Assembly: GCA_964502465.1 (NCBI GenBank)
Contig: CAZCWX010000343.1
Location: 1-9,798, forward strand
Length of the DNA: 9,798 nucleotides
Source of the DNA: CAZCWX01 sp964502465
Lineage (GTDB): Bacteria > Desulfobacterota > Binatia > Bin18
Direction of reading: 5' to 3'
The notes under the pieces were generated by a model. That model did not search any database. It saw only the letters and a list, made by a program, of their open reading frames with translations, and had not been told where the DNA came from. The position numbers and the translations under genes are program-made. Shown here in pieces: positions 1 through 5,562 of the stretch (the stretch's first letter is position 1; every line of letters starts with the position of its first letter).

Positions 1-1
1 G

Positions 2-1009
2 GAGGACAAATCCGAGGAGCAGTACTACAAGGACTTCTTTGAGCAAGTCACTTACGCCGAAGAACTGGGGTTCGAGTCGGTATGGATCGGCGAGCATCAT
101 TTTGGCCGGTATATCTGCCCATCTCCCCCGGTAGTGGCGGCAGCTATCGCGCGCAGCACCAAAAAGATGCGCATCGGCACGGCGGTGGCACTGCTGCCAC
201 ACCACGATCCTATTCGTCTGGCTGAAGACTATGCGATGGTTGATCTCCTTAGCGGCGGGCGCCTGGACTTTGGTGTCGGTCGGGGGTTCATCAAGGCCAT
301 CTATGACGGCTTCAACCAATCCATGGACGAGAGCCGCGAGCGCTTTAATGAGGCGCTGGAGATCATCGAGCAGGCCTGGACACAGGAGACGTTCTCCTAC
401 GAGGGGAAATTTCGCACCGTGCGCAACGTGACCATTCTCCCACGACCGGTGCAAAAGCCGACGCCCCCCATCTACATGGCGGCGGCGGTCAGTCCCGAGT
501 CCTTTGTGACGGCCGGAGAGAAGGGGCACTCGTTGTTGTTGGCGCTGTTTGCCCTACCCATGAAGATGCTCAAAGAAAACGTCCAGCTCTATCGGGAGAC
601 ACTGAGCAAAGCTGGCTACTCGCCGCAGAGCGTCGAGATCGCCGCCGGGTATCACAGTTTTGTCGATGAGAGCCCGGAGCTGGCCCGGCAGAAGTGGGAG
701 GCACACTACATGCGCTACCTACGCTTTGTCGCGTCGCTGCTCCCTCCCCCCGAAGAAGTGGTCGGTGAGCAATATGCGGCCTGGAGGCGCTTTGCGGAGA
801 ACCTCAAGCGTGTCACCTTTGAGCAGATGTATCCGGAGCGGGTGCTGTGCGGTGATCCGGGGCAGTGTGTGGAGCGGATTGCTATGCTGCAGGAGGAGCT
901 GGGAATTACTCATTTTCACGCGTACATGAACCTGGGCGGACTCGATCATCGCGAAGTCATGCGTTCGATGGAACGGTTCGCCGCTAAAGTGATACCACAC
1001 TTTCAGTGA
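2..1009 (+). CDS. LLM class (luciferase-like) flavin-dependent oxidoreductase, 5'-truncated by the window
   Basis: The frame is open from base 2 and gives 335 residues before the TGA at 1007-1009, so the true start lies outside the window. The GTG at 134 is internal: the residues before it already carry the family block with AEELGF, WIGEHHF and the Pro-rich SPPVV. Next come IARSTKKMRIGTAV, LLPHHDPIRLAED, and the strongly conserved VDLLSGGRLDFGVGRGF, which belongs to the bacterial luciferase-type TIM barrel that binds reduced FMN or F420. The C-terminal part (CGDPGQCVERIAMLQEELGITHF) is also typical: in this family it closes the barrel and helps bind the cofactor phosphate. Members oxidise varied organic substrates using O2 and reduced flavin; the substrate cannot be read here. 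The extradiol dioxygenase 46 bases downstream on the same strand suggests an operon for aromatic or related compound breakdown (inference). The family call is firm, the substrate unknown. Confidence 0.93.
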   Translation, partial: EDKSEEQYYKDFFEQVTYAEELGFESVWIGEHHFGRYICPSPPVVAAAIARSTKKMRIGTAVALLPHHDPIRLAEDYAMVDLLSGGRLDFGVGRGFIKAIYDGFNQSMDESRERFNEALEIIEQAWTQETFSYEGKFRTVRNVTILPRPVQKPTPPIYMAAAVSPESFVTAGEKGHSLLLALFALPMKMLKENVQLYRETLSKAGYSPQSVEIAAGYHSFVDESPELARQKWEAHYMRYLRFVASLLPPPEEVVGEQYAAWRRFAENLKRVTFEQMYPERVLCGDPGQCVERIAMLQEELGITHFHAYMNLGGLDHREVMRSMERFAAKVIPHFQ

Positions 1010-1055
1010 TGCCCAGGTACATGATGCCCGTGCTGCAATAAAGGAGGGTACAGTC

Positions 1056-1970
1056 ATGAGTATTTGGCGACTCGGATATGTTGAAGTCCGTAGTCTCGAT
1101 CTGGAACGGGACACGCGGTTTTGGCAGGACATTGTGGGCTTGGTCGAAACAGACCGAGGAGACGGCAAGGTCTACTTCAAGTGTTGGGATGAGCAGGATC
1201 ATCATTCTGTTATTCTGAAACAGGACAACAAAGCTGGCATCGAGCGGGTCGCGTTCAAAGTCGAGGGACCGCAGGATCTAGAAGCGTACCAGAAGAAGCT
1301 ACACGATGCAGGCGTAGAAACTGCCTATGTGCCGAGTGATGTGGCGAGAGGTGAGGCGCTCCGTTTTCCTATACCCAGCGGGCACACGGTGGAGATGTAC
1401 TACAAGATGGACAAAGTGGGCAATGGCATGCCCCGGGTTAACCCTTTCACCCCATGGCCTAAAGATATGACCTGGAATCGGCTCTCACCGCCGCGCCTGG
1501 ACCATCTGAGCCTACCAGCTGTTGACCCACCCGCGACCATTGCCTTTTTCACCGAAGTCCTGGGATTTCGCATCAGCGAACGAGTAGTGGACGACGGCGG
1601 GAAGATGCTGGCTGCCTGGCTCTTCGCTACGGCTAACACCACCCATCACCTTTCGATTCTCAACGGGCCAGACGCCACGCTGCATCATATTGGTTTTCGC
1701 GCGGATGACTGGACAGAGATCCGCCGTGCGGCCGACATCCTCGCCATGAACGACGTCGAGATCGAGGCCGGGCCGACCCGGCACGCCATCACCCGAGGAT
1801 TCACGGTGTATTTCTTTGATCCATCGGGGAACCGTTTTGAGTTCTTCATGGATGGCGCCCGTCCAGACCCGGATGACGAACCGATCACCTGGACCGCTGA
1901 CCAGATAGGTCGGAGCGTGTTTCTGTACGAGAAGAACCTACCTGAAGCGTTCATGACCCGATGTTCATGA
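1056..1970 (+). CDS. Catechol 2,3-dioxygenase-like extradiol ring-cleavage dioxygenase (two VOC domains)
   Basis: This 304-residue protein has two vicinal-oxygen-chelate modules, about residues 5-118 and 144-266. The length and layout match XylE-type catechol 2,3-dioxygenases. The Fe(II) ligands are H150, H211 and E262. Their spacing (61 and 51 residues) equals that of H153, H214 and E265 in XylE as I recall it. The second-sphere active-site residues are also present: H198 or H197 in NTTHHLS, H243 in GPTRHAITRG, and Y252 in VYFFDPSGNRFEFF. The C-terminal run ITWTADQIGRS is also XylE-like. The expected reaction is meta-cleavage of a catechol-type ring with O2 to a muconic semialdehyde in the cytoplasm. 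The ATG is set by an AAGGAGGG box about 8 bases upstream. The gene lies 46 bases after the flavin oxidoreductase on the same strand, so co-transcription is likely. The exact ring substrate (catechol, substituted catechol or bicyclic diol) cannot be decided from sequence. Confidence 0.88.
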   Translation: MSIWRLGYVEVRSLDLERDTRFWQDIVGLVETDRGDGKVYFKCWDEQDHHSVILKQDNKAGIERVAFKVEGPQDLEAYQKKLHDAGVETAYVPSDVARGEALRFPIPSGHTVEMYYKMDKVGNGMPRVNPFTPWPKDMTWNRLSPPRLDHLSLPAVDPPATIAFFTEVLGFRISERVVDDGGKMLAAWLFATANTTHHLSILNGPDATLHHIGFRADDWTEIRRAADILAMNDVEIEAGPTRHAITRGFTVYFFDPSGNRFEFFMDGARPDPDDEPITWTADQIGRSVFLYEKNLPEAFMTRCS

Positions 1971-1991
1971 GGCGGAAAAGAGGGGGCGGGC

Positions 1992-2129
1992 ATGGTGCAC
2001 TGTCCACATTGTCAGCATGAGAATCCGGCAGAAGCCAATTTCTGTCTCCTCTGTGGCAGGAAGCTGGCGAAGGTCTGTCCTCAATGCCAGCAAGTATTGC
2101 CGCCCGAAGCCCGATTCTGCATGGCTTGA
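1992..2129 (+). pseudogene. Double-zinc-ribbon mini-ORF (45 residues), likely remnant of a larger DZR protein
   Basis: An ATG at 1992 follows the purine-rich AGAGGGGG and opens a 45-codon frame only 21 bases after the dioxygenase stop. The protein is a double zinc ribbon. The first ribbon is complete (CPHC at residues 4-7, then FCLLCG with C18 and C21). The second has CPQC (29-32) and FCMA (C43) and then stops. In this fold the pattern is FCxxCG, and here the codons after FCMA read TGA GGC CAG, that is stop-G-Q. A single change from TGC or TGT to TGA at the fourth zinc ligand would explain this. Such ribbons usually sit at the N-terminus of much longer proteins, for example class III adenylate cyclases or AAA ATPases. 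The frame after the stop runs on to a TAG near 2300 but is Pro/Arg-rich and matches no such domain. I read it as a decayed fragment; a functional 45-residue zinc protein is less likely because one ligand is missing. Confidence 0.55.
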
Positions 2130-2487
2130 GGCCAGGCGCGGACTGTCGCCCCGCTCACTGTCAACGCCCGACCTCAAGAGCAAGAAAATTGCCCTTATCC
2201 ACGCTATCCTCATCGCCCTTTTCTGCCACCGCCTCGGCGCCACACTGATTATCTTCAATACTCAGGACTTCTATGTCATCCGCGGATTTATACCGTTTAG
2301 GTTTCGGGGATTTTAGCATGGGGCTCCATTCTGCTGGGCCGCCTTTCCTGCAAGACGCAGGTCTCGACCACATCGTCCGTATCACCATTCCCCTCTTCTG
2401 CCGTTGAACCGTTGCACTCTTGCCCTGTTCAATGCATAAAGGACGCAATGAACAAAGGAATCAATCCACGCAAAGGAGGAACACACC
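2130..2487. other. 358-base stretch with no convincing gene
   Basis: Several frames are open here on both strands, but none has a ribosome binding site joined to a recognisable fold, and their compositions look like random translation. The left part may be decayed sequence from the zinc-ribbon gene upstream. The right end holds a weak promoter-like pair (TTGCAC at 2412-2417, 17 bases, CATAAA at 2435-2440) and the ribosome binding site of the ABM gene. I saw no clear hairpin with a T-run that would end the upstream operon. Confidence 0.5.
2412..2440 (+). promoter_or_regulatory. Weak sigma70-like promoter candidate before the ABM/CinA pair
   Basis: TTGCAC, a 17-base spacer and CATAAA give 3/6 and 4/6 matches to the sigma70 consensus. 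The predicted start near 2447 leaves a leader of about 40 bases containing an AAAGGAGG box before the ATG at 2488. Position is sensible but the match is modest. Confidence 0.28.
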
Positions 2488-2787
2488 ATGATCGTGATCG
2501 CAGGCACCATCCCCATCAAATCGGAACACCGTGAAGAGGCTCACAAACTTGCCCTGTGGATGGCAGAGGAAACCCGCAAGGAGGCCGGTTGTCTTGCCTA
2601 TGCCTTCTACGCCGACCTGGCCGATCCCAATACCTTCTTTATCTTCGAAGAATGGGAATCAGACGAGGCGCTGAGTCGGCACTTTCAGACCGAGCATATG
2701 AAGAAATTTCAGCAGCAAGCACCCAACATCTTGGCTGGGAAAGTCAACGCGAAAAAGTATACCGTCGAGTCAGCGAGTTCGTTGTAG
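2488..2787 (+). CDS. Antibiotic biosynthesis monooxygenase (ABM) family protein, possible quinol monooxygenase
   Basis: This 99-residue protein has the usual length and sequence pattern of a one-domain ABM (dimeric alpha-beta barrel) protein. A beta strand MIVIAGTIPI leads into a helix with the signature KEAGCLAYAF (residues 31-40). Then come the strand FFIFEEWESDEALSRH (50-65) and the second conserved His in TEHMKKF (H70). Relatives such as YgiN oxidise quinols or other activated phenolics with O2 and no cofactor; others in the family are of unknown function. An AAAGGAGG box about 8 bases before the ATG sets the start. The CinA-like gene begins 31 bases downstream with its own GGAGG box, so the two are probably one transcript. 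The link to the dioxygenase upstream is only positional: about 500 bases and a likely separate promoter lie between. Confidence 0.85.
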   Translation: MIVIAGTIPIKSEHREEAHKLALWMAEETRKEAGCLAYAFYADLADPNTFFIFEEWESDEALSRHFQTEHMKKFQQQAPNILAGKVNAKKYTVESASSL

Positions 2788-2818
2788 AGACACCCAGAAA
2801 CGAGGGAACGGAGGCAGT

Positions 2819-3307
2819 ATGAGGGACCTCACTACAATGGGACAGGCGGTGGGAGAACTGTTGAAAACCCGGAAACACACGATCGCGGTGGCTGAGTCCT
2901 CGGCCGGAGGACTCATTTCCGCAGCCCTGTTATCGGTTCCAGGCGCTTCAGCCTTCTTCCTCGGCGGAGGTGTGATCTATACTCACGAAGCCAGGCGGGC
3001 TTTGCTCAGTATGCCGGATGAGGCGCTTGCGGGCATGCGGGCGAGCACTGAAGAGTATGCCCTCCGTCTTGCCCGAGCAGTCCGGCAACATTTAGGAACG
3101 ACCTGGGGTCTCAGCGAGACCGGTGCAACTGGCCCAACTGGCAATCGCTATGGGGATGCGGCAGGACATGCCTGCCTGGCTATCTCTGGTCCGGTGGAGC
3201 AAATGATCACCGTGGAGACAAGGCACTCGGGCCGCGAAGCAAATATGTGGATGTTTACCGCCGCTGCATTGGAACTGTTAGAAGCGAGCTTGAAAAAAAG
3301 CGAGTAG
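2819..3307 (+). CDS. CinA C-terminal-domain family protein (PncC-like amidohydrolase fold), variant subfamily
   Basis: This 162-residue protein is the size of a stand-alone CinA C-terminal domain, the fold of nicotinamide-nucleotide amidohydrolase PncC, which salvages NMN to nicotinate mononucleotide. The N-terminal core IAVAESSAGGLIS (residues 22-34) corresponds to the family motif AESCTGG, followed by GASAFFLGGGVIYTHEARRALL (42-63). The second motif, usually a GIAGPxGG type, is here ETGATGPTGNRYGD (100-113), with GHACLAISGP after it. Two differences stand out against PncC: the CT of AESCTGG is replaced by SA, and the Lys of the YSNEAK motif is Arg (R59). The fold call is firm, but NMN deamidation should not be assumed. 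GGAGG lies upstream of the ATG, and the gene sits 31 bases after the ABM gene. No membrane segment or signal peptide is seen. Confidence 0.82.
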   Translation: MRDLTTMGQAVGELLKTRKHTIAVAESSAGGLISAALLSVPGASAFFLGGGVIYTHEARRALLSMPDEALAGMRASTEEYALRLARAVRQHLGTTWGLSETGATGPTGNRYGDAAGHACLAISGPVEQMITVETRHSGREANMWMFTAAALELLEASLKKSE

Positions 3308-3373
3308 AGAGGAACGCCAATGTTCCACCCTCTGTACTGGCTGTTTCATCATTCTACAGTTTTCCTATTCACC

Positions 3374-3401
3374 TTGTCAGCGTAGAAGTGAGTGGAATGA
3401 T
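3374..3401 (+). promoter_or_regulatory. Possible sigma70-type promoter for the secreted-protein gene
   Basis: TTGTCA (5/6) at 3374-3379, 16 bases, then AATGAT (4/6) at 3396-3401. The ribosome binding site AAGGAGGG follows at about 3411. If real, the secreted-protein gene has its own promoter rather than relying on the ABM/CinA transcript; the 123-base gap before its ATG is consistent with this. A small perfect stem (GGAAC/GTTCC, 3311-3315 with 3322-3326) just after the CinA stop has no T-run and is too weak to call a terminator. Confidence 0.32.
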
Positions 3402-3430
3402 TGAGTAAATAAGGAGGGAGGGAACCTGCT

Positions 3431-3919
3431 ATGCACAGTGTGACAGGATCGTGGTCTTTTTTTTGTTTCACCGTTTGCGTGGTCGTGCTGTATGTATGGT
3501 TGTCACCAACACCGCTCGTACACGCGCAAGCAGCACCTGGTATCGGCGCGGGAAGCAACCCTGAGGCTGAATCCAGACGTGAGCCGTTCAAGGTCAAACT
3601 CAGTGGGTTTCTTAACACCAGACCAGAGGACGAAAGTACACCGGTCGTCACGCTCGGGATCAGTACCTATCGCGAGACCTATCAGTTCGAGGTGCTCAAT
3701 GTCGAGGCTCCAGATTATCCGCGACTCAGTTCAAGCACAATTCTCCAACAGGTCGGGAGACACAGTGTTGATTTCGACCTGTTTGGACCGCGAGAGCTAC
3801 TCTCAAAGATTGGCCAGGCCGAGCCTGGCACGCCTTTCGCCATCACGGGTCTCTACTCGCCACGCAACCGCAGTCTCCGCCTTGAGAGCGTCGATGTTAT
3901 TGGGATGGATAAGTACTGA
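3431..3919 (+). CDS. Secreted or periplasmic protein of unknown function
   Basis: I do not recognise this 162-residue protein. It starts with a Sec-type signal: a hydrophobic core at about residues 9-28 (FFCFTVCVVVLYVWL) leads to LVHAQA, giving likely cleavage after VHA or AQA around residues 32-34. The basic n-region is nearly absent, which is unusual. A short Gly/Pro/Glu linker follows, then a 110-residue domain rich in beta-prone stretches: FKVKLSGFLN (53-62), TPVVTLGIST (70-79), ETYQFEVLNVEAP (82-94) and PFAITGLYSPRNRSLRLESVDVIGM (135-159). The last stretch, with its strand-turn-strand look, could suit an OB-like barrel, but that is inference. There are no cysteines after the signal, so it is not a lipoprotein or disulfide protein. 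An AAGGAGGGAGGG box about 10 bases upstream supports the ATG. Confidence 0.75.
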   Translation: MHSVTGSWSFFCFTVCVVVLYVWLSPTPLVHAQAAPGIGAGSNPEAESRREPFKVKLSGFLNTRPEDESTPVVTLGISTYRETYQFEVLNVEAPDYPRLSSSTILQQVGRHSVDFDLFGPRELLSKIGQAEPGTPFAITGLYSPRNRSLRLESVDVIGMDKY

Positions 3920-3924
3920 ACGCA

Positions 3925-4078
3925 AGCCATCAGCCATGAGCTGTCAGCTTTCAGCCAGCAGTGTTGAGGTATGAGTGCGAAGGACTGAGGAAGAACGCTT
4001 CTTCGACGAAGCGCCTGATCCTTTCTCAGTCCTCACCATCCATTCTTCTCTTTTGGCTGATCGCTGATCGCTGACTGC
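3925..4078. repeat. Nested inverted-repeat region between convergent genes (possible bidirectional terminator or REP-like element)
   Basis: The gap between the converging genes holds three nested dyads. Innermost: CGCTTC (3996-4001) pairs with GAAGCG (4008-4013) around a 6-base loop. Middle: AGGACTGAGGAAG (3981-3993) pairs with 4021-4033 over 13 positions with one G-T wobble at 3990/4024. Outer: TCAGC-type units on the left (3925-3957) face their reverse complements on the right (4055-4078), for example GTCAGCTTTCAGCC against the complement of the GCTGATCGCTGATCGCTGAC run. The outer arms also contain short direct repeats (CAGCCAT, GCTGATC). Transcripts from either side could fold into a long imperfect hairpin. 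No good T-run follows it. Confidence 0.6.
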
Positions 4079-4084
4079 TCCTCT

Positions 4085-4861
4085 TCACAAATCCACTGGC
4101 AGTTGCAGATAGGTGTGGTAGATAAAGTCGCGGTGCTCCATGAGCAGCGGCGACACGGCAGCTTGTATGACCGGATCGGTATTGGTGTACATTTTGCGAA
4201 ACGCTTGGGGCATTGGGCAGAGTTCCTGTGGAAGGGGCTGGATGAGTGCCGCAAATGCCGCCCAGTAAATATCGAGAGCAGACAGTTGCTGCCCAATAAA
4301 AAATTTACTGCCTCTGACTCGTTGCTGCTCTAACCTGTTTCCCAATGTCCGCAGGATCTCAGCACACCGAGCAGGAGCCGCTTCTGCCTTTGCTGGATCG
4401 TACCCGTATTTGTCCCCGATGTAGGTCGAAAATGCACGGCTTTGCTCACTGGCGGTTGGATTCGTCAGCGTTGGGTGGACAAGCATTAAGCGCTTTGACC
4501 AGCCAAAGCCGTTCTCACCACACAATTCGTTCGTGTACCCAAACATCAACATGCGATCCTCAATACTCGCGGGAATCAACGGCGGCTCCGGCGCGAGGCG
4601 CTCGAACAAAAAGAGCTGCTCAATCCAGGTTGAGCGGGGACGCTCATCGTTCCAGGCCACGACGGGAGCCGTCGCTTGCGCGCTCCACTCCTGTAACGCA
4701 CGGTTCTCACCGCCGATCTCCTGCCGAGCAGGGACGTATGCGAGTTTTTTTACGTGACAAATACCTTTTGCTGATTCACTCCACGGACCCGGCACTCCTG
4801 GCGAGAGCACGATCCGTAAGCCAGACATATTTCTTGCTTGTTCAACGCTGATATACTCCAT
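4085..4861 (-). CDS. Glutathione S-transferase-fold protein
   Basis: This 258-residue protein has a two-domain GST layout. The thioredoxin-like N-terminal half runs from about residue 14 (LRIVLSPGVPGPWSESAKG) through TAPVV (64-68), where the Pro matches the cis-Pro of GSTs that contacts the gamma-glutamyl backbone. It continues into RSTWIEQLFLFERLAP (76-91), in place of the usual SxxI..YL. The all-helical C-terminal domain is marked by FFIGQQLSALDIYWAAF (187-203), where SALD is the conserved N-capping box of GST helix 6. A Cys or Tyr active-site motif is not obvious; the Ser residues in GPWSESAKG are possible. It may therefore be a conjugating enzyme, a thiol-handling enzyme or a noncatalytic relative. 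The ATG at 4861 is chosen because GGAAAGGGG lies just before it. A longer reading would overlap the upstream gene, which ends at 4878, 16 bases away, so the two genes form an operon. Confidence 0.78.
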   Translation of the reverse strand: MEYISVEQARNMSGLRIVLSPGVPGPWSESAKGICHVKKLAYVPARQEIGGENRALQEWSAQATAPVVAWNDERPRSTWIEQLFLFERLAPEPPLIPASIEDRMLMFGYTNELCGENGFGWSKRLMLVHPTLTNPTASEQSRAFSTYIGDKYGYDPAKAEAAPARCAEILRTLGNRLEQQRVRGSKFFIGQQLSALDIYWAAFAALIQPLPQELCPMPQAFRKMYTNTDPVIQAAVSPLLMEHRDFIYHTYLQLPVDL

Positions 4862-4877
4862 ATATTCCCCTTTCCTG

Positions 4878-5441
4878 TTACATGCCTTCTTCACCGACAC
4901 CTGGTGAGTAGCGGTAGAAAACGGTAATCGTGCGTTCCTGAAAGAACCATTGCCCTTCCTCTTGCACGAGTGTATCATCATACCGGCCAGTTACTACCCG
5001 GACTTTCCCGTCTCCCTCTACTGAATCTGCATCAAAATAAGTGGAAGAGGTGGCAGTGTTGCCCTTCACGGTCATCAGCGGCTCGTAGATCTTGTGGCGC
5101 ATATATTTGTATTGCCCAGGTCGCTGTTGAAAGAACCGCTCGTACCACGCCTGAATGGTTGCGCGCCCAGTGTGCTGGTGCCCATTGTCAAACGACACGG
5201 AGAAAACGGCGTCACGATGAAACAGAGCCCCAAGCTCCTCAAGCTTGCCGCGATCAAGGGCGAAGCAATACCGGCTCAGCAGTTGGCGAGCGCCTTCATA
5301 GTCGTTGACTGCTGGAGCTGCTGCTGTGGTTCGTCCGCTCGCAGTCCGCCGTGCGTGCGGTACTCGCCGAGTTGGCTTCTTGAGCGCTTTCGTCGATTTT
5401 CGCACCGCTTTGACTTTTTTTGCGCTTCGTTGGGTCGCCAT
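4878..5441 (-). CDS. SnoaL-like / NTF2-fold protein with a basic Lys/Arg-rich N-terminal tail
   Basis: This 187-residue protein has two parts. Residues 1-45 are a low-complexity, strongly basic tail (AKKVKAVRKSTKALKKPTRR, then Ala/Thr/Arg) with almost no acidic residues. Residues 46-187 form a SnoaL/NTF2-like cone: helix YEGARQLLSRYCFALDRGKLEELGALF, strand AVFSVSF, the GHQHTGRATIQAWYERFF helix, YMRHKIYEPLMTVKGNTA, and the closing strands with GRYDDTLVQEEGQWFFQERTI. Relatives include polyketide cyclases, dehydratases and small non-enzymatic subunits; D63, H115 and H116-region residues sit where family members often keep active-site polar residues. The start at 5441 is preferred because AAAGGAGG (5450-5457) lies 8 bases upstream. 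The ATG at 5447 would be only 2 bases from it. The gene precedes the GST-fold gene by 16 bases. The tail could bind nucleic acid or membranes (inference). Confidence 0.82.
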   Translation of the reverse strand: MATQRSAKKVKAVRKSTKALKKPTRRVPHARRTASGRTTAAAPAVNDYEGARQLLSRYCFALDRGKLEELGALFHRDAVFSVSFDNGHQHTGRATIQAWYERFFQQRPGQYKYMRHKIYEPLMTVKGNTATSSTYFDADSVEGDGKVRVVTGRYDDTLVQEEGQWFFQERTITVFYRYSPGVGEEGM

Positions 5442-5460
5442 GGTCATGTCCTCCTTTATA

Positions 5461-5487
5461 GTTGACAGTCCCCATCGGTTGGTCAAC
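5461..5487. promoter_or_regulatory. Inverted repeat GTTGAC-N15-GTCAAC, possible operator
   Basis: Perfect 6-base half-sites at 5461-5466 and 5482-5487 lie in the divergent gap, just upstream of the SnoaL-like gene's ribosome binding site and within its predicted leader. The spacing (21 bases between half-site starts, two helical turns) suits a dimeric regulator. Part of the dyad also resembles -35 boxes on both strands, so chance is possible. Confidence 0.35.
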
Positions 5488-5498
5488 AGTGCTAGGGA

Positions 5499-5528
5499 AT
5501 TCTGCAACTCGGAGATAGCTGTTGTCAA
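5499..5528 (-). promoter_or_regulatory. Sigma70-type promoter for the SnoaL-like/GST pair
   Basis: Read on the minus strand, TTGACA (6/6, 5528-5523), 18 bases, CAGAAT (4/6, 5504-5499). Transcription would begin near 5492, leaving a leader of about 50 bases that contains the GTTGAC dyad and the AAAGGAGG box. Confidence 0.5.
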
Positions 5529-5545
5529 GCAAAATTTTTCTCTCC

Positions 5546-5554
5546 TGCTATAAG
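5546..5554 (+). promoter_or_regulatory. Extended -10 box (TGCTATAAG) directly before the MATE gene
   Basis: TGC followed by TATAAG (5/6) is an extended -10 element. A -35-like TTGTCA (5522-5527) is present but 21 bases away, so the extended TGn may matter more. The expected start of transcription at about 5561-5563 falls on the ATG at 5563, and no Shine-Dalgarno box lies between, which points to a leaderless mRNA. Confidence 0.42.
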
Positions 5555-5562
5555 AGACCTCT

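Noticed and set aside
134..1009. GTG at 134 as the start of the luciferase-like gene
   Set aside because: The same frame is open to base 2 and already encodes conserved family motifs (WIGEHHF), so 134 is internal.
2017..2316. Plus-strand 99-residue frame overlapping the zinc-ribbon ORF
   Set aside because: It is a shifted reading of the zinc-ribbon sequence at its start, with no ribosome binding site and no domain.
2161..2448. Minus-strand 95-residue frame as a gene
   Set aside because: No ribosome binding site, no recognisable fold, and a composition typical of chance frames. It lies in the leader region of the ABM gene.
4085..4981. Longer 298-residue reading of the GST-fold gene starting at 4981
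   Set aside because: The first 40 residues overlap the SnoaL-like gene and show no fold. The ATG at 4861 has GGAAAGGGG just before it and lies 16 bases after the upstream stop.
4878..5528. Longer 216-residue reading of the SnoaL-like gene starting at 5528
   Set aside because: It would begin inside the predicted -35 box and lacks a ribosome binding site, while the ATG at 5441 has an ideal AAAGGAGG 8 bases upstream.
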